A stretch of 64,000 nucleotides of DNA from Enterobacter sp. (GCA_022649305.1 JALCNW010000010.1:18008-82007); one strand, 5' to 3'; counted from the stretch's first letter, positions 29,160 to 39,791 are shown. The notes: generated by a model not told the origin, from the sequence alone. Numbers and translations are program-made.

Positions 29160-29177
29160 GCTGAAACGATTCAATTT
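29160..29177. promoter_or_regulatory. Cra (FruR) operator O2 of fruBKA
   Basis: GCTGAAACGATTCAATTT is a second Cra-type site, 67 bases after O1, ending 18 bases before the fruB start. Two operators upstream of fruB are also known in E. coli. Confidence 0.85.
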
Positions 29178-29195
29178 CAGCACGAGAGGAGAGCC

Positions 29196-30326
29196 ATGTT
29201 CCAGTTATCAGTGCAAGACATTCATCCGGGCGAGCAGGCCGGTAATAAAGAAGAGGCCATCCGCCAGATTGCAGCCGCCCTTGTGCAGGCAGGCAATGTG
29301 GCAGACGGCTATGTTAACGGCATGCTGGCGCGTGAACAGCAGACCTCTACCTTCCTGGGTAATGGTATCGCTATTCCGCATGGCACCACCGACACCCGCG
29401 ATCAGGTGCTGAAAACCGGCGTTCAGGTTTATCAGTTCCCGCAGGGCATTCTCTGGGGTGAAGGTCAGGTGGCTTATGTGGCTATCGGGATTGCCGCCAG
29501 CAGCGATGAACACTTAGGTTTGCTGCGTCAACTGACGCACGTGCTGAGCGATGATTCTGTTGCTGAGCAGCTGAAATCGGCCACCACAGCAGAAGAACTC
29601 CGCGCATTGCTGATGGGTGAGAAGCAGAGCGAAGCGCTGAAACTGGATAACGATACGCTGGCCCTGGACGTTGTCGCCTCCGACCTGGTGACGTTGCAGG
29701 CGCTGAACGCGGGACGCCTGAAAGCCGTAGGCGCGGTTGATACCGCATTTGTGGTTCGCGCCATCAACGATAAACCATTGAATTTAGGCCAGGGTATCTG
29801 GCTGAACGACAGCGCCGAAGGCAACGTGCGCAGTGCCATCGCGGTAAGCCGTGCTGCCACTGCATTTGACGCAGAAGGCGAAAATGCAGCGCTGCTGGTG
29901 ACCGTGGCGATGGCTGACGATCAGCCGGTTGCGGTGCTCAAGCGCCTGAGTGACCTGCTGCTGAACAATAAAGCTGACCACTTGCTGAACGCCGACGCCG
30001 CTACGCTGCTGGCGTTGCTGACCAGCGATGACGCGCCAACTGACGACGTGCTGAGCGCTGAATATGTGGTCCGTAATGAACACGGTCTGCATGCCCGTCC
30101 GGGCACGATGCTGGTGAATACCATCAAGCAGTTCGAAAGCGATATTACCGTGACTAACCTTGATGGTTCCGGCAAACCGGCGAACGGTCGCAGCCTGATG
30201 AAGGTTGTTGCATTGGGCGTGAAGAAAGGCCATCGCCTGCGTTTCTCCGCACAAGGTCCTGATGCTGAACAGGCGCTGAAAGCGATTGGCGATGCCATCG
30301 CGGCAGGTCTTGGGGAGGGCGCATAA
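29196..30326 (+). CDS. fruB: fructose PTS diphosphoryl transfer protein FruB (EIIA-HPr)
   Basis: FruB carries phosphate from enzyme I to FruA. The 376-residue protein has an EIIA-Fru domain (residues 1-145, phospho-histidine His62 in IPHGT), a middle linker domain (about 155-280), and an HPr domain at the C-terminus with the active His in [11 protein letters not shown] (about 299) and Ser-like regulatory region. The length equals E. coli. Ribosome site GAGAGGAGAG. It is the first gene of fruBKA under Cra control, and its stop overlaps the fruK start by one base (TAATG). Confidence 0.97.
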   Translation: MFQLSVQDIHPGEQAGNKEEAIRQIAAALVQAGNVADGYVNGMLAREQQTSTFLGNGIAIPHGTTDTRDQVLKTGVQVYQFPQGILWGEGQVAYVAIGIAASSDEHLGLLRQLTHVLSDDSVAEQLKSATTAEELRALLMGEKQSEALKLDNDTLALDVVASDLVTLQALNAGRLKAVGAVDTAFVVRAINDKPLNLGQGIWLNDSAEGNVRSAIAVSRAATAFDAEGENAALLVTVAMADDQPVAVLKRLSDLLLNNKADHLLNADAATLLALLTSDDAPTDDVLSAEYVVRNEHGLHARPGTMLVNTIKQFESDITVTNLDGSGKPANGRSLMKVVALGVKKGHRLRFSAQGPDAEQALKAIGDAIAAGLGEGA

Positions 30327-31264
30327 TGAGCAGACGTGTTGCTACGATAACCCTCAACCCGGCCTATGACCTGGTCGGCTTTACACCTGAAGTGGAACGC
30401 GGTGAAGTGAACCTGGTGCGGACCACCGGCCTGCATGCTGCGGGTAAAGGGATCAACGTTGCTAAAGTGCTTAAAGATTTAGGCATTGATGTGACCGTGG
30501 GCGGTTTCCTCGGTAAAGACAACCAGGACGGTTTCCAGCAGTTGTTCAGCGAACTGGGCATTGCTAACCGTTTCCAGGTGGTGCAGGGCCGTACCCGCAT
30601 CAACGTGAAGCTGACCGAAAAAGACGGTGAAGTGACCGATCTTAACTTTTCCGGATTTGAAGTCACGCCTGCCGACTGGGAACGTTTTGTTAACGATTCT
30701 CTGACCTGGCTCGGCCAGTTTGACATGGTCTGCGTGAGCGGCAGCCTGCCGTCCGGCGTCAGCCCAGAAGCGTTTACCGACTGGATGCTGCGTCTGCGCA
30801 GTCAATGTCCGTGCATTATCTTCGACAGCAGCCGTGAAGCACTGGTTGCCGGTCTGAAAGCCGCACCGTGGCTGGTTAAGCCAAATCGCCGCGAGCTGGA
30901 AATCTGGGCTGGCCGTAAGCTGCCAGAATTAAAAGATGTGATTGAAGCAGCCCATGCGCTGCGTGAGCAGGGTATCGCTCATGTGGTGATTTCTCTGGGT
31001 GCGGAGGGCGCGCTGTGGGTTAACGCGTCTGGCGAATGGATTGCCAAACCACCGTCGGTGGAAGTTGTCAGCACTGTAGGTGCAGGAGATTCAATGGTTG
31101 GCGGTCTGATTTATGGCCTGCTGATGCGCGAATCCAGTGAGCATACGTTACGTCTTGCTACCGCTGTTGCCGCCCTGGCCGTCAGCCAGAGCAATGTTGG
31201 TATTACCGAACGTACCCAGTTGGCCGCGATGATGGCGCGCGTTGACTTACAACCTTTTAACTAA
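30326..31264 (+). CDS. fruK: 1-phosphofructokinase
   Basis: FruK phosphorylates fructose-1-phosphate to fructose-1,6-bisphosphate, feeding glycolysis. The 312-residue PfkB-family protein has the N-terminal glycine motif HAAGKGINVAKVLKDLG near residue 35 and the C-terminal signature VVSTVGAGDSMVGG with the catalytic Asp near residue 256. It is translationally coupled to fruB (TAATG) and followed by fruA 16 bases later. FruK also modulates Cra in E. coli through its product. Confidence 0.97.
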   Translation: MSRRVATITLNPAYDLVGFTPEVERGEVNLVRTTGLHAAGKGINVAKVLKDLGIDVTVGGFLGKDNQDGFQQLFSELGIANRFQVVQGRTRINVKLTEKDGEVTDLNFSGFEVTPADWERFVNDSLTWLGQFDMVCVSGSLPSGVSPEAFTDWMLRLRSQCPCIIFDSSREALVAGLKAAPWLVKPNRRELEIWAGRKLPELKDVIEAAHALREQGIAHVVISLGAEGALWVNASGEWIAKPPSVEVVSTVGAGDSMVGGLIYGLLMRESSEHTLRLATAVAALAVSQSNVGITERTQLAAMMARVDLQPFN

Positions 31265-31280
31265 CAGCAGGAGAGGCATA

Positions 31281-32972
31281 ATGAAAACGCTGCTGATCAT
31301 TGATTCCGGTCTTGGACAGGCTCGTGCCTATATGGCGAAGACTCTGCTAAGCGCGGCGGCACACAAAGCGCATGTCGAGATTGTCGATAACCCGAACGAC
31401 GCTGAAATGGCCATAGTTCTGGGCGATAGCATTCCTGCTGACAGTGCGCTGAACGGTAAAAAAGTGTGGCTGGGTGATATTAATCGCGCCGTGGCACATC
31501 CAGAATTATTCCTGAGCGAAGCGAAAGGCCACGCCGCTATTTATACTGCTCCGGTTGCGACTGCTGCGGTGACGGCGAATGGTCCAAAACGCGTCGTGGC
31601 GATCACCGCATGTCCTACGGGGGTTGCACATACCTTCATGGCGGCTGAAGCCATCGAAACCGAAGCGAAAAAACGCGGCTGGTGGGTGAAGGTTGAAACA
31701 CGCGGCTCGGTGGGTGCGGGCAATGCGATCACTCCAGAAGAAGTGGCTGAAGCGGATCTGGTGATTGTGGCGGCGGATATCGAAGTGGATCTGGCGAAAT
31801 TTGCCGGTAAACCGATGTACCGTACCTCTACCGGTCTGGCGCTGAAGAAAACGTCGCAGGAATTTGACAAGGCGCTGGCAGAAGCCAAGCCGTATCAGGC
31901 GTCTGCGAAATCCCAGTCTGCAACCGAAGGCAAGAAAGAGTCCGCAGGGGCGTATCGTCACCTGTTGACCGGTGTGTCCTTCATGCTGCCGATGGTGGTC
32001 GCGGGTGGTCTGTGTATCGCGCTTTCTTTTGCATTCGGTATTGAGGCGTTTAAGGAGCCGGGTACGCTGGCTGCTGCATTAATGCAGATCGGTGGCGGTT
32101 CGGCATTTGCGCTGATGGTCCCGGTGCTGGCAGGTTACATTGCGTTCTCCATCGCTGACCGTCCGGGTCTGACCCCGGGTCTTATCGGCGGTATGCTGGC
32201 GGTAAGTACCGGTTCTGGCTTTATCGGCGGTATCATCGCCGGTTTCCTGGCAGGTTACGTGGCGAAAGCCATCAGCTCTAAGCTGAAGCTGCCGCAAAGT
32301 ATGGAAGCGCTGAAACCGATTCTGATCATCCCACTGATTTCCAGCCTGGTGGTTGGCCTGGGTATGATCTACCTGATCGGTAAACCGGTTGCGGGGATTC
32401 TTGAAGGTCTGACTCACTGGCTGCAAACCATGGGCACCGCGAATGCGGTACTGCTGGGTGCAATCCTCGGTGGCATGATGTGTACCGATATGGGTGGTCC
32501 GGTGAACAAAGCGGCTTACGCCTTTGGTGTTGGCTTGCTGAGTACTCAGACGTATGCGCCGATGGCAGCGATTATGGCGGCAGGTATGGTGCCACCTCTG
32601 GCGCTCGGTCTGGCAACTATCATTGCCCGCCGTAAGTTTGATAAAGCGCAGCAGGAAGGCGGTAAAGCAGCTCTGGTACTGGGTTTGTGCTTCATCACTG
32701 AGGGTGCGATTCCATTCGCCGCTCGTGACCCGATGCGCGTGCTGCCTTGCTGTATCGTTGGCGGTGCGGTAACAGGAGCTATCTCCATGGCAATCGGCGC
32801 GAAACTGATGGCACCACACGGTGGCTTGTTCGTTCTGCTGATCCCTGGGGCGATTACCCCTGTGCTGGGTTATCTGTTCGCGATTATTGCCGGTACGCTG
32901 ATTGCAGGTCTGTCTTACGCGGTGCTGAAGCGTCCGGAAGCAGACGCGGCGGCGGTCGCTAAAGTCGCATAA
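31281..32972 (+). CDS. fruA: fructose PTS permease FruA (EIIB'BC)
   Basis: FruA takes up fructose and phosphorylates it at C1. The 563-residue protein has an inactive B' domain (residues 1-100), an EIIB domain with the phospho-cysteine in ACPTGVAHTFMAAEA (about residue 112), and a membrane EIIC domain of eight or more helices with GGMMCTDMGGPVNKAAY and ITEGAIPFAARDP motifs. The start at 31281 has AGGAGAGG upstream; the frame opens 13 codons earlier inside fruK. It ends the operon, followed by a terminator. Confidence 0.97.
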   Translation: MKTLLIIDSGLGQARAYMAKTLLSAAAHKAHVEIVDNPNDAEMAIVLGDSIPADSALNGKKVWLGDINRAVAHPELFLSEAKGHAAIYTAPVATAAVTANGPKRVVAITACPTGVAHTFMAAEAIETEAKKRGWWVKVETRGSVGAGNAITPEEVAEADLVIVAADIEVDLAKFAGKPMYRTSTGLALKKTSQEFDKALAEAKPYQASAKSQSATEGKKESAGAYRHLLTGVSFMLPMVVAGGLCIALSFAFGIEAFKEPGTLAAALMQIGGGSAFALMVPVLAGYIAFSIADRPGLTPGLIGGMLAVSTGSGFIGGIIAGFLAGYVAKAISSKLKLPQSMEALKPILIIPLISSLVVGLGMIYLIGKPVAGILEGLTHWLQTMGTANAVLLGAILGGMMCTDMGGPVNKAAYAFGVGLLSTQTYAPMAAIMAAGMVPPLALGLATIIARRKFDKAQQEGGKAALVLGLCFITEGAIPFAARDPMRVLPCCIVGGAVTGAISMAIGAKLMAPHGGLFVLLIPGAITPVLGYLFAIIAGTLIAGLSYAVLKRPEADAAAVAKVA

Positions 32973-32987
32973 GCCAGTTGAACCAAG

Positions 32988-33024
32988 TAAAAAGCCGGGT
33001 GCTCATGCAACCCGGCTTTTTTTA
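32988..33024. terminator. bidirectional terminator between fruA and nfo
   Basis: An 8-bp stem (AGCCGGGT / ACCCGGCT, 32993-33000 with 33010-33017) with a 9-base loop is flanked by A-run and T-run. The nfo stop codon is inside the T-run. Confidence 0.9.
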
Positions 33025-33879
33025 TGCCGCCTGTTCAGCGGTTTGCTGTGCCTTCAACCAGGCAATTTCCTCTGCCCAGATATCCGGATTAACGGTCTCA
33101 AGCACCATCGGGATCCCGTCAAAGCGGGAGTCCTGCATGATAAAGCGGAAAGCGTCATGACCGATATTGCCTTCACCCAGGCTATGGTGGCGATCGACGC
33201 GGCTACCAAAGGCGCTTTTCGCATCGTTTAAGTGCATCCCGCGCAGATATTTAAAGCCGACGATGCGTTCAAACTCAGCAAACGTTTTCTCACACTCTTC
33301 CTGGCTGCGCAGATCGTAACCGGCAGCAAAGGCATGACAGGTGTCAATACAGACGCCGACGCGGGATTTATCCTCCACGCCGTCGATAATCGCGGCCAGG
33401 TGCTCGAATTTGAATCCAAGGTTGCTGCCCTGACCCGCGGTATTTTCAATCACCGCCGTAACGCCGTCGGTCTGTGCCAGCGCGATGTTGATGGATTCTG
33501 CGATGCGCGCCAGACAAGCATCTTCGTCGATTTGCATCAGATGGCTGCCCGGATGAAAGTTAAGCAGCGTCAGGCCAAGCTGTTCGCAGCGTTGCAGTTC
33601 ATCGAGAAACGCGTCGCGAGATTTATCCAGCGCTTCCTGCACCGGATGGCCCAGATTAATGAGGTAGCTGTCGTGCGGAAGAATTTGCCCCGGCCCGAAA
33701 TGATACTTTTCGCAGGCGGCTTTGAAGTCATTGATGATTTCAGGGGTGAGCGGCGCGGCGCGCCACTGACGCTGGTTTTTGGTAAACAGGGCGAAAGCGG
33801 TCGCCTCGATTTCGGCGGCGCGAATGGCGGCATTCGCAAGGCCACCTGCAGCGCTAACGTGCGCTCCAACATATTTCAT
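33022..33879 (-). CDS. nfo: endonuclease IV
   Basis: Nfo is an AP endonuclease that nicks DNA 5' of abasic sites and removes blocked 3' ends; in E. coli it belongs to the SoxRS regulon. The 285-residue TIM-barrel protein has the zinc ligand blocks FHPGSH (about residue 110), [26 protein letters not shown] and DRHHSLGEG, all intact. It begins [13 protein letters not shown]. It lies next to fruA, where K-12 has the yeiI-nupX-psu block in between. Confidence 0.97.
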   Translation of the reverse strand: MKYVGAHVSAAGGLANAAIRAAEIEATAFALFTKNQRQWRAAPLTPEIINDFKAACEKYHFGPGQILPHDSYLINLGHPVQEALDKSRDAFLDELQRCEQLGLTLLNFHPGSHLMQIDEDACLARIAESINIALAQTDGVTAVIENTAGQGSNLGFKFEHLAAIIDGVEDKSRVGVCIDTCHAFAAGYDLRSQEECEKTFAEFERIVGFKYLRGMHLNDAKSAFGSRVDRHHSLGEGNIGHDAFRFIMQDSRFDGIPMVLETVNPDIWAEEIAWLKAQQTAEQAA

Positions 33880-33943
33880 AAAGGGACTCCTGTTAACCCG
33901 AAACGCCTATGATAGCGGGTTAACAGGAGAAGGATGTAGTGGT

Positions 33944-34990
33944 TTATGCCATCAGGCTGTGAACCGCCAGGTTAATTGCGCCGCCACCGACGATAAGCCA
34001 AATGAACAATACCAGTGCCATCAGCAGCGGTTTCGCGCCGGCTTTTTTCAGGGCGCTGACGTGAGTTGTCAGGCCCAGTGCCGCCATCGCCATCGCCAGC
34101 AGAACGGTGTCCAGCGTGACCAGCATATCAACCACTGCTTTTGGCAGCAGGTGGAAGGAGTTAAACGCTGCCACCACGATAAACAAAATCGCAAACCACG
34201 GAATAGTAATTTTGCTTTTCTCGCCTTTTCCGGCAGGGGCGAGCTGTTTAACACGGGCTGCCAGAATAATCAGGAACGGTGCCAGCATCATGACGCGCAG
34301 CATTTTAGCAATCACCGCCGCGTTTTCAGCATCCGGACTGATGGCATGACCCGCCGCTACTACCTGCGCCACTTCGTGCATCGTCGAGCCAATATAGATG
34401 CCGTAGGTTTCAGGGGTAAACCAGTGTGCCACCAGCGGATACATGGCGGGGTACAGGAAAATCGCCAGCGTACCGAATATCACCACAGTGGCAACGGCTA
34501 CGGTGACTTTACTGGATTCCGCTTTGACCACAGGCTCGGAAGCAAGCACCGCCGCCGCGCCGCAAATGCTACTCCCCGCGCCAATCAACCAGCTGGTTTG
34601 CTTGTCCAGACCGAAGACTTTCTGTCCGATAAAGCAGGCCAGTAAAAAGGTGCTGGTCAGCGTGAGGGCATCGATGGCAATCCCGCTAACGCCTACGTCC
34701 GCAATCTGCGAAAAAGTGAGGCGGAAACCATAAAGAATAATCCCGAGACGTAGCAGGTGCTGCTTGGCAAAAATGACGCCACCGTCGCAGGATTTCGTGA
34801 TCTGCGGGTAGACCGTATTCCCAACCACCATCCCGAGTAGAATCGCGAGCGTTAATGCGCTAAAACCCGCTCCCGCAACGGTCGGAAAACTACCTGCCCA
34901 TAATGCTATGCCGGTGATGACTGCGCTGAGCGCAAGGCCCGGCACGAAATGCCAGACTGTTCGATGATGTTGTAGGGTGAGTGCTGTCAT
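33944..34990 (-). CDS. yeiH: YeiH, UPF0324 putative sulfite/sulfate exporter
   Basis: YeiH is a polytopic inner-membrane protein of the UPF0324 (PSE, putative sulfate exporter) family. The 348-residue protein has about ten helices and the conserved [14 protein letters not shown] and [14 protein letters not shown] blocks of that family. It is divergent from yeiE, a LysR regulator that in related bacteria responds to sulfite, so a role in sulfite handling is plausible but is inference. The ribosome site reads AGGAGAAGG just before the ATG at 34990. Confidence 0.92.
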   Translation of the reverse strand: MTALTLQHHRTVWHFVPGLALSAVITGIALWAGSFPTVAGAGFSALTLAILLGMVVGNTVYPQITKSCDGGVIFAKQHLLRLGIILYGFRLTFSQIADVGVSGIAIDALTLTSTFLLACFIGQKVFGLDKQTSWLIGAGSSICGAAAVLASEPVVKAESSKVTVAVATVVIFGTLAIFLYPAMYPLVAHWFTPETYGIYIGSTMHEVAQVVAAGHAISPDAENAAVIAKMLRVMMLAPFLIILAARVKQLAPAGKGEKSKITIPWFAILFIVVAAFNSFHLLPKAVVDMLVTLDTVLLAMAMAALGLTTHVSALKKAGAKPLLMALVLFIWLIVGGGAINLAVHSLMA

Positions 34991-35047
34991 AACCTTCTCC
35001 TTTGTCTGGCTAAAAGATTACGGCGCTCTGGCTTAAAAATAAAATTG

Positions 35048-35063
35048 ATTATATATTTATAAT
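35048..35063. promoter_or_regulatory. dyad in the yeiH-yeiE divergent region, candidate LysR-type operator
   Basis: ATTATATATTTATAAT has perfect 6-base arms and lies 26 bases before the yeiE start, within a T-N11-A setting expected for LysR-type regulators. Binding by YeiE itself is inference. Confidence 0.5.
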
Positions 35064-35088
35064 TAATCTCTATAAGTGGTAAGCAACC

Positions 35089-35955
35089 ATGCACATAACA
35101 TTGCGTCAGCTGGAAGTTTTTGCCGAAGTGCTGAAAAGTGGGTCAACAACCCAGGCCTCTCAGCGACTGGCTTTATCGCAGTCTGCGGTGAGCGCTGCCC
35201 TCACCGATCTGGAAGGTCAGCTTGGCGTTCAGCTTTTCGACCGAGTAGGGAAGCGTCTGGTGGTGAATGAGCATGGCCGCTTGCTGTATCCGCGCGCGCT
35301 GGCGCTGCTGGAACAAGCTGTCGAAATTGAGCAGTTGTTCCGCGAAGATAACGGTGCAATCCGCGTATTCGCCAGCAGCACTATCGGCAACTATATCCTG
35401 CCGGAAGTGATTGCCCGCTATCGCCGCGATTTCCCGACGCTGCCGCTGGAAATGAGCGTTGGCAATAGCCAGGATGTGATAAACGCCATTATTGATTTTC
35501 GCGTGGATATCGGCCTTATCGAAGGCCCGTGCCATAACGTGGATATTATCGCCGAGCCGTGGCTGGAAGACGAACTGGTGGTGTTTGCCTCTCCGGCCTC
35601 ATCGTTGTTGCAGGGCGAGGTGACGCTAGAACGTTTGGCGCAGGCACCGTGGATTTTACGTGAACACGGTTCCGGCACACGCGAAATTGTCGACTACCTG
35701 CTGCTCTCGCATTTACCGCAGTTTCATCTGGGGATGGAGTTGGGTAACTCAGAAGCTATCAAGCATGCGGTGCGTCATGGGCTGGGGATCAGTTGCTTGT
35801 CTCGCCGGGTGATTGCTGAACAGCTTGAGAGTGGATCCTTAGTCGAAATTGTGGTCCCGCTGCCTAAGCTGGTGCGCACGCTATGGTGCATCCATCACCG
35901 TCAAAAACATCTTTCGAACTCGCTGCAGCGCTTTTTACGCTACTGCGAACTCTAG
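35089..35955 (+). CDS. yeiE: LysR-type regulator YeiE
   Basis: YeiE is a LysR-type regulator; the E. coli protein has been studied under iron limitation, and a Cronobacter homologue binds sulfite. The 288-residue protein has the N-terminal winged helix-turn-helix ([21 protein letters not shown], residues about 18-38) and a periplasmic-binding-fold effector domain (about 90-285). It starts [14 protein letters not shown]. It faces yeiH, and lysP follows 130 bases downstream with its own promoter. Confidence 0.94.
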   Translation: MHITLRQLEVFAEVLKSGSTTQASQRLALSQSAVSAALTDLEGQLGVQLFDRVGKRLVVNEHGRLLYPRALALLEQAVEIEQLFREDNGAIRVFASSTIGNYILPEVIARYRRDFPTLPLEMSVGNSQDVINAIIDFRVDIGLIEGPCHNVDIIAEPWLEDELVVFASPASSLLQGEVTLERLAQAPWILREHGSGTREIVDYLLLSHLPQFHLGMELGNSEAIKHAVRHGLGISCLSRRVIAEQLESGSLVEIVVPLPKLVRTLWCIHHRQKHLSNSLQRFLRYCEL

Positions 35956-36085
35956 CCGAGATTCTGCTTTACTTATAATTTGGCGCACGTCATGAAGGTC
36001 TCTTATAACTGCGCATTTCTGCCAGAAGGATGGCTTATCGTCTGCTACAATCGCGCCTCATTTTTAAAATGGACAGCATTTTCAT

Positions 36086-37555
36086 ATGGTTTCCGAAACT
36101 AAAACAACAGAAGCGCCCGGGCTACGTCGCTCACTTAAGGCGCGTCACCTGACGATGATTGCCATTGGCGGTTCAATCGGTACAGGTCTTTTCGTCGCAT
36201 CCGGTGCGACCATTTCAGCGGCAGGCCCTGGCGGCGCGCTGTTTTCCTATATCCTGATTGGCCTGATGGTGTACTTCCTGATGACCAGCCTGGGTGAACT
36301 GGCGGCTTACATGCCGGTGTCCGGTTCCTTTTCTACCTATGGGCAAAAGTACGTTGAAGAAGGCTTTGGCTTCGCGCTGGGCTGGAACTACTGGTACAAC
36401 TGGGCGGTGACTATCGCCGTTGATCTCGTGGCGGCACAGCTGGTGATGACCTGGTGGTTCCCGGATACGCCTGGCTGGATCTGGAGTGCGATGTTCCTCG
36501 CGGTCATCTTCCTGCTTAACTATATTTCTGTACGCGGCTTCGGTGAAGCGGAGTACTGGTTCTCCCTGATCAAAGTGACCACCGTGATTATCTTTATCAT
36601 CGTCGGTGTGGCGATGATTTTCGGTATCTTTAAAGGAGCTGAACCTGCGGGGTGGAGCAACTGGGAAATAGGCGACGCGCCGTTTGCCGGTGGTTTTGCC
36701 GCGATGATTGGCGTGGCGATGATCGTTGGTTTCTCCTTCCAGGGGACCGAGCTGATTGGTATTGCAGCCGGTGAATCTGAAGATCCAGAGAAGAACATTC
36801 CACGCGCGGTGCGTCAGGTCTTTTGGCGAATCCTGCTGTTCTACGTGTTCGCTATCCTGATTATCAGTCTGATCATTCCGTATACTGATCCGAGCCTGCT
36901 GCGTAACGATGTAAAAGACATTAGCGTCAGCCCGTTCACGCTGGTGTTCCAGCATGCGGGGCTGTTGTCAGCCGCGGCGGTAATGAATGCCGTTATTCTG
37001 ACGGCTGTGCTGTCGGCGGGTAACTCCGGCATGTACGCCTCCACGCGTATGCTCTACACCCTGGCGTGCGATGGCAAAGCGCCGCGCATCTTCGCCAAAC
37101 TGTCTCGGGGTGGCGTACCGCGTAACGCGCTGTATGCGACGACGATTGTTGCGGGTCTGTGCTTCCTGACCTCAATGTTTGGCAACCAGACGGTTTATCT
37201 GTGGCTGCTTAACACCTCCGGTATGACGGGCTTCATTGCCTGGTTAGGGATTGCGATTAGCCACTATCGCTTCCGTCGCGGGTACGTTATGCAGGGTCAC
37301 GATATTAACGATCTGCCGTATCGTTCAGGTTTCTTCCCGCTGGGACCAATCTTCGCGTTCGTTCTGTGCCTCATTATTACCCTCGGTCAGAACTACGAAG
37401 CCTTCCTGTCTGACACCATTGACTGGGGCGGCGTGATGGCGACGTATATCGGTATTCCACTGTTCCTGATTATCTGGTTTGGTTATAAGCTGACCCGAGG
37501 CACACGCTTCGTCAGCTATAGCGAGATGGATTTCCCCGGACGATTTAAGAACTAA
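36086..37555 (+). CDS. lysP: lysine-specific permease LysP
   Basis: LysP imports L-lysine by proton symport and in E. coli also holds the CadC acid-stress activator inactive when lysine is scarce. The 489-residue APC-superfamily protein has twelve helices, with the amino acid permease signature IGGSIGTGLFVASG in helix 1 and GFSFQGTELIGIAAGESEDPEKNIPRA around helix 6. It matches E. coli over its full length. A -10-like TACAAT lies at 36046-36051. In E. coli the gene is driven by ArgP. Confidence 0.96.
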   Translation: MVSETKTTEAPGLRRSLKARHLTMIAIGGSIGTGLFVASGATISAAGPGGALFSYILIGLMVYFLMTSLGELAAYMPVSGSFSTYGQKYVEEGFGFALGWNYWYNWAVTIAVDLVAAQLVMTWWFPDTPGWIWSAMFLAVIFLLNYISVRGFGEAEYWFSLIKVTTVIIFIIVGVAMIFGIFKGAEPAGWSNWEIGDAPFAGGFAAMIGVAMIVGFSFQGTELIGIAAGESEDPEKNIPRAVRQVFWRILLFYVFAILIISLIIPYTDPSLLRNDVKDISVSPFTLVFQHAGLLSAAAVMNAVILTAVLSAGNSGMYASTRMLYTLACDGKAPRIFAKLSRGGVPRNALYATTIVAGLCFLTSMFGNQTVYLWLLNTSGMTGFIAWLGIAISHYRFRRGYVMQGHDINDLPYRSGFFPLGPIFAFVLCLIITLGQNYEAFLSDTIDWGGVMATYIGIPLFLIIWFGYKLTRGTRFVSYSEMDFPGRFKN

Positions 37556-37571
37556 TTGCATTTCCTCTTTC

Positions 37572-37600
37572 AAAGCCCGCTCAATCGAGCGGGTTTTTTT
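37572..37600 (+). terminator. terminator after lysP
   Basis: The stem GCCCGCTC / GAGCGGG (around 37575-37593) is followed by seven T residues and preceded by an A-run. Confidence 0.9.
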
Positions 37601-37637
37601 ATGTCCATAGTATGGAGAAAAGACATAATTATTAACA

Positions 37638-37660
37638 ATAAAATTGATAATAGTTATCGT
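37638..37660. promoter_or_regulatory. Fur box upstream of cirA
   Basis: ATAAAATTGATAATAGTTATCGT fits the Fur 19-mer (GATAATGATAATCATTATC) in its GATAAT-A-GTTATC core, about 110 bases before cirA. It implies iron repression of cirA. Confidence 0.75.
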
Positions 37661-37770
37661 TTGCTTTATCGTTACGGAAAATACCAGCCCGTCTAAGACG
37701 CGGGCGGAATGCACTACGCTGTGAGCAATAATTATTTGATATTGTTGTGTTTACCTCATGGAGATATGGA

Positions 37771-39741
37771 ATGTTTAGGTTGAATCCCTTCGTCAGGGGA
37801 GGACTGTGTGCGTCTGCTCTGTCCTTGGCCCTGCCTGCTATCGCGGTCGAATCTGGCGATACAATGGTTGTCACGGCGTCTGCCACAGAACAAAACCTCA
37901 AAGATGCGCCCGCCAGTATTAGCGTCATCACTCAGGAAGATCTGAAACGTAAACCAGTGCAGAACCTGAAAGATGTGTTACAGGACGTGCCAGGTGTGCA
38001 GTTGACGAACGAAGGGGATAATCGCAAAGGCGTGAGCATCCGTGGTCTGGATAGTAGCTATACGCTGATCCTGATTGATGGCAAACGCGTAAGTTCCCGC
38101 AATGCCGTCTTCCGCCATAACGATTTTGACCTTAACTGGGTTCCGGTTGATGCCATCGAACGTATTGAAGTCGTGCGTGGCCCGATGTCGTCACTTTACG
38201 GTTCAGACGCGCTGGGCGGCGTAATCAACATTATTACCAAAAAGATCGGCCAAAAATGGACCGGTACGCTGTCGGCGGATACCACTATTCAGGAACATCG
38301 CGATCGAGGTGATACTTACAACAGTCAGTTCTATACCAGCGGCCCGCTGGTAGACGGCGTGCTGGGTCTGAAAGCCTACGGCAGTCTGTCTAAACGCGAA
38401 AAAGACGACCAGCAGAAATCCTCAACCACCACAACCGGTGAAACACCGGGAATTGAAGGCTTCACCAGCCGTGATGCTAACGTGGAGTTTGCCTGGACGC
38501 CGGATGAAAATCATGACTTCACCGCAGGTTACGGTTTTGACCGTCAGGATCGTGACTCCGATTCCCTCGATCAAAACCGCCTTGAGCGTCAGAACTACTC
38601 CCTGAGCCACAATGGCCGCTGGGATCTCGGCAACAGTGAGCTGAAGTTCTACGGCGAAAAAGTCGATAATAAAAATCCAGGTAACAGCAGCCCAATCACC
38701 TCGGAAAGCAACGCTGTAGACGGCAAATACGTTCTGCCGCTGAGTGACATCAACCAGTTCCTGACCTTAGGCGGCGAGTGGCGTCATGACAAGCTCAAGG
38801 ATCCGATTAACCTGACGGGCGGCTCCAGCAGCAGTACATCCGCGAGCCAGTATGCGTTGTTCATCGAAGACGAGTGGCGCATCTTCGAGCCGCTGGCGCT
38901 GACCACCGGCGTGCGTATGGATGACCACGAAACCTACGGCGATCACTGGAGCCCGCGTGCTTATCTGGTCTATAACGCGACCGATACTGTCACCGTTAAA
39001 GGCGGCTGGGCGACAGCCTTTAAAGCGCCTTCGCTGCTGCAGCTAAGCCCGGACTGGACCACCGGCTCATGCCGTGGAGCTTGCGAAATAGTCGGTAGCC
39101 CGGATTTAAAACCTGAAACCAGCGAAAGCTTCGAACTCGGACTTTACTATGCGGGGGAAGAGGGATGGCTAGAGGGCGTGCAGGCCAGCATTACCACCTT
39201 CCAGAATGATGTTGATGACCGCATCAGCATCAGCCGCACAGCTAACGTCGATCAGGCGCAGAGCTATCCGAACTATGTCGGTCTCAACGCCGATGGTGAA
39301 CCTATTTTCCGCTATTACAACGTCAACAAGGCGCGCATCCGTGGGGTTGAAACGGAGCTCAAGTTCCCGCTGGCAGAAGACTGGAAAATGACGCTGAATT
39401 ACACCTATAACGATGGTCGTGATATCAGCAACGGCGGCGATAAACCCCTGTCCGAACTCCCGTTCCATACCGCGAACGGCACGGTTGACTGGCAGGCGTC
39501 TCAGGCATGGTCATTCTATGTGCAGGGCAATTATACGGGTGAAAAACGCGCTATCACCGATGGGGCAGCAACACCTGGCGGCTACGTGGTTTGGAATACC
39601 GGCGGTGCGTGGCAGGCAACCAAAAACGTTAAGCTTCGTGCTGGCGTACAGAACCTGTTGGATAAAGATCTCAGCCGTGATGATTACAGCTACTCTGAAG
39701 ACGGTCGTCGTTACTTTATGGGCGTAGATTACAAGTTCTGA
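37771..39741 (+). CDS. cirA: catecholate siderophore / colicin I receptor CirA
   Basis: CirA is a TonB-dependent outer-membrane receptor for catecholates such as dihydroxybenzoylserine; it is used by colicin Ia/Ib and by siderophore-cephalosporin conjugates. The 656-residue protein has a signal peptide ending near AIAVES, the TonB box region DTMVVTAS, a plug domain (about 30-155, with [16 protein letters not shown] and [15 protein letters not shown]), and a 22-strand barrel ending in aromatic Phe (VDYKF). The start at 37771 ([10 protein letters not shown]) follows GGAGATATGGA. A Fur box lies upstream. Confidence 0.96.
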   Translation: MFRLNPFVRGGLCASALSLALPAIAVESGDTMVVTASATEQNLKDAPASISVITQEDLKRKPVQNLKDVLQDVPGVQLTNEGDNRKGVSIRGLDSSYTLILIDGKRVSSRNAVFRHNDFDLNWVPVDAIERIEVVRGPMSSLYGSDALGGVINIITKKIGQKWTGTLSADTTIQEHRDRGDTYNSQFYTSGPLVDGVLGLKAYGSLSKREKDDQQKSSTTTTGETPGIEGFTSRDANVEFAWTPDENHDFTAGYGFDRQDRDSDSLDQNRLERQNYSLSHNGRWDLGNSELKFYGEKVDNKNPGNSSPITSESNAVDGKYVLPLSDINQFLTLGGEWRHDKLKDPINLTGGSSSSTSASQYALFIEDEWRIFEPLALTTGVRMDDHETYGDHWSPRAYLVYNATDTVTVKGGWATAFKAPSLLQLSPDWTTGSCRGACEIVGSPDLKPETSESFELGLYYAGEEGWLEGVQASITTFQNDVDDRISISRTANVDQAQSYPNYVGLNADGEPIFRYYNVNKARIRGVETELKFPLAEDWKMTLNYTYNDGRDISNGGDKPLSELPFHTANGTVDWQASQAWSFYVQGNYTGEKRAITDGAATPGGYVVWNTGGAWQATKNVKLRAGVQNLLDKDLSRDDYSYSEDGRRYFMGVDYKF

Positions 39742-39750
39742 TGATGTTAA

Positions 39751-39783
39751 CGGGGCTATCTCTCAGAGAAAGAGATAGCCCCG
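39751..39783. terminator. inverted repeat between cirA and yeiG
   Basis: A perfect 13-bp stem (CGGGGCTATCTCT / AGAGATAGCCCCG, 39751-39763 with 39771-39783) with a 7-base loop lies between the two convergent genes. It has no T-run on either side, so it may act as a processing or rho-linked 3' end. Confidence 0.7.
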
Positions 39784-39791
39784 GCGAGCTG

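Larger units (their letters stand above)
28830..29195. other. setB-fruB divergent control region
   Basis: This 366-base region holds no gene. It contains two clear Cra-type operators close to fruB (listed separately), a weaker CTGAAACGAGAA at 29039-29050, and the setB promoter on the left. The fruB ribosome site GAGAGGAGAG is at 29184-29193. Confidence 0.7.

Noticed and set aside
32079..32819. 246-residue frame antisense to fruA
   Set aside because: Rich in His, Gln, Thr and Arg, as expected from the reverse frame of a hydrophobic membrane gene; no ribosome site or family match.
33779..34645. 288-residue plus-strand frame across nfo and yeiH
   Set aside because: It is fully antisense to two well-supported genes and has no recognisable domain.
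36215..36955. 246-residue frame antisense to lysP
   Set aside because: The same shadow effect under a membrane permease; composition is unnatural and it lacks a ribosome site.
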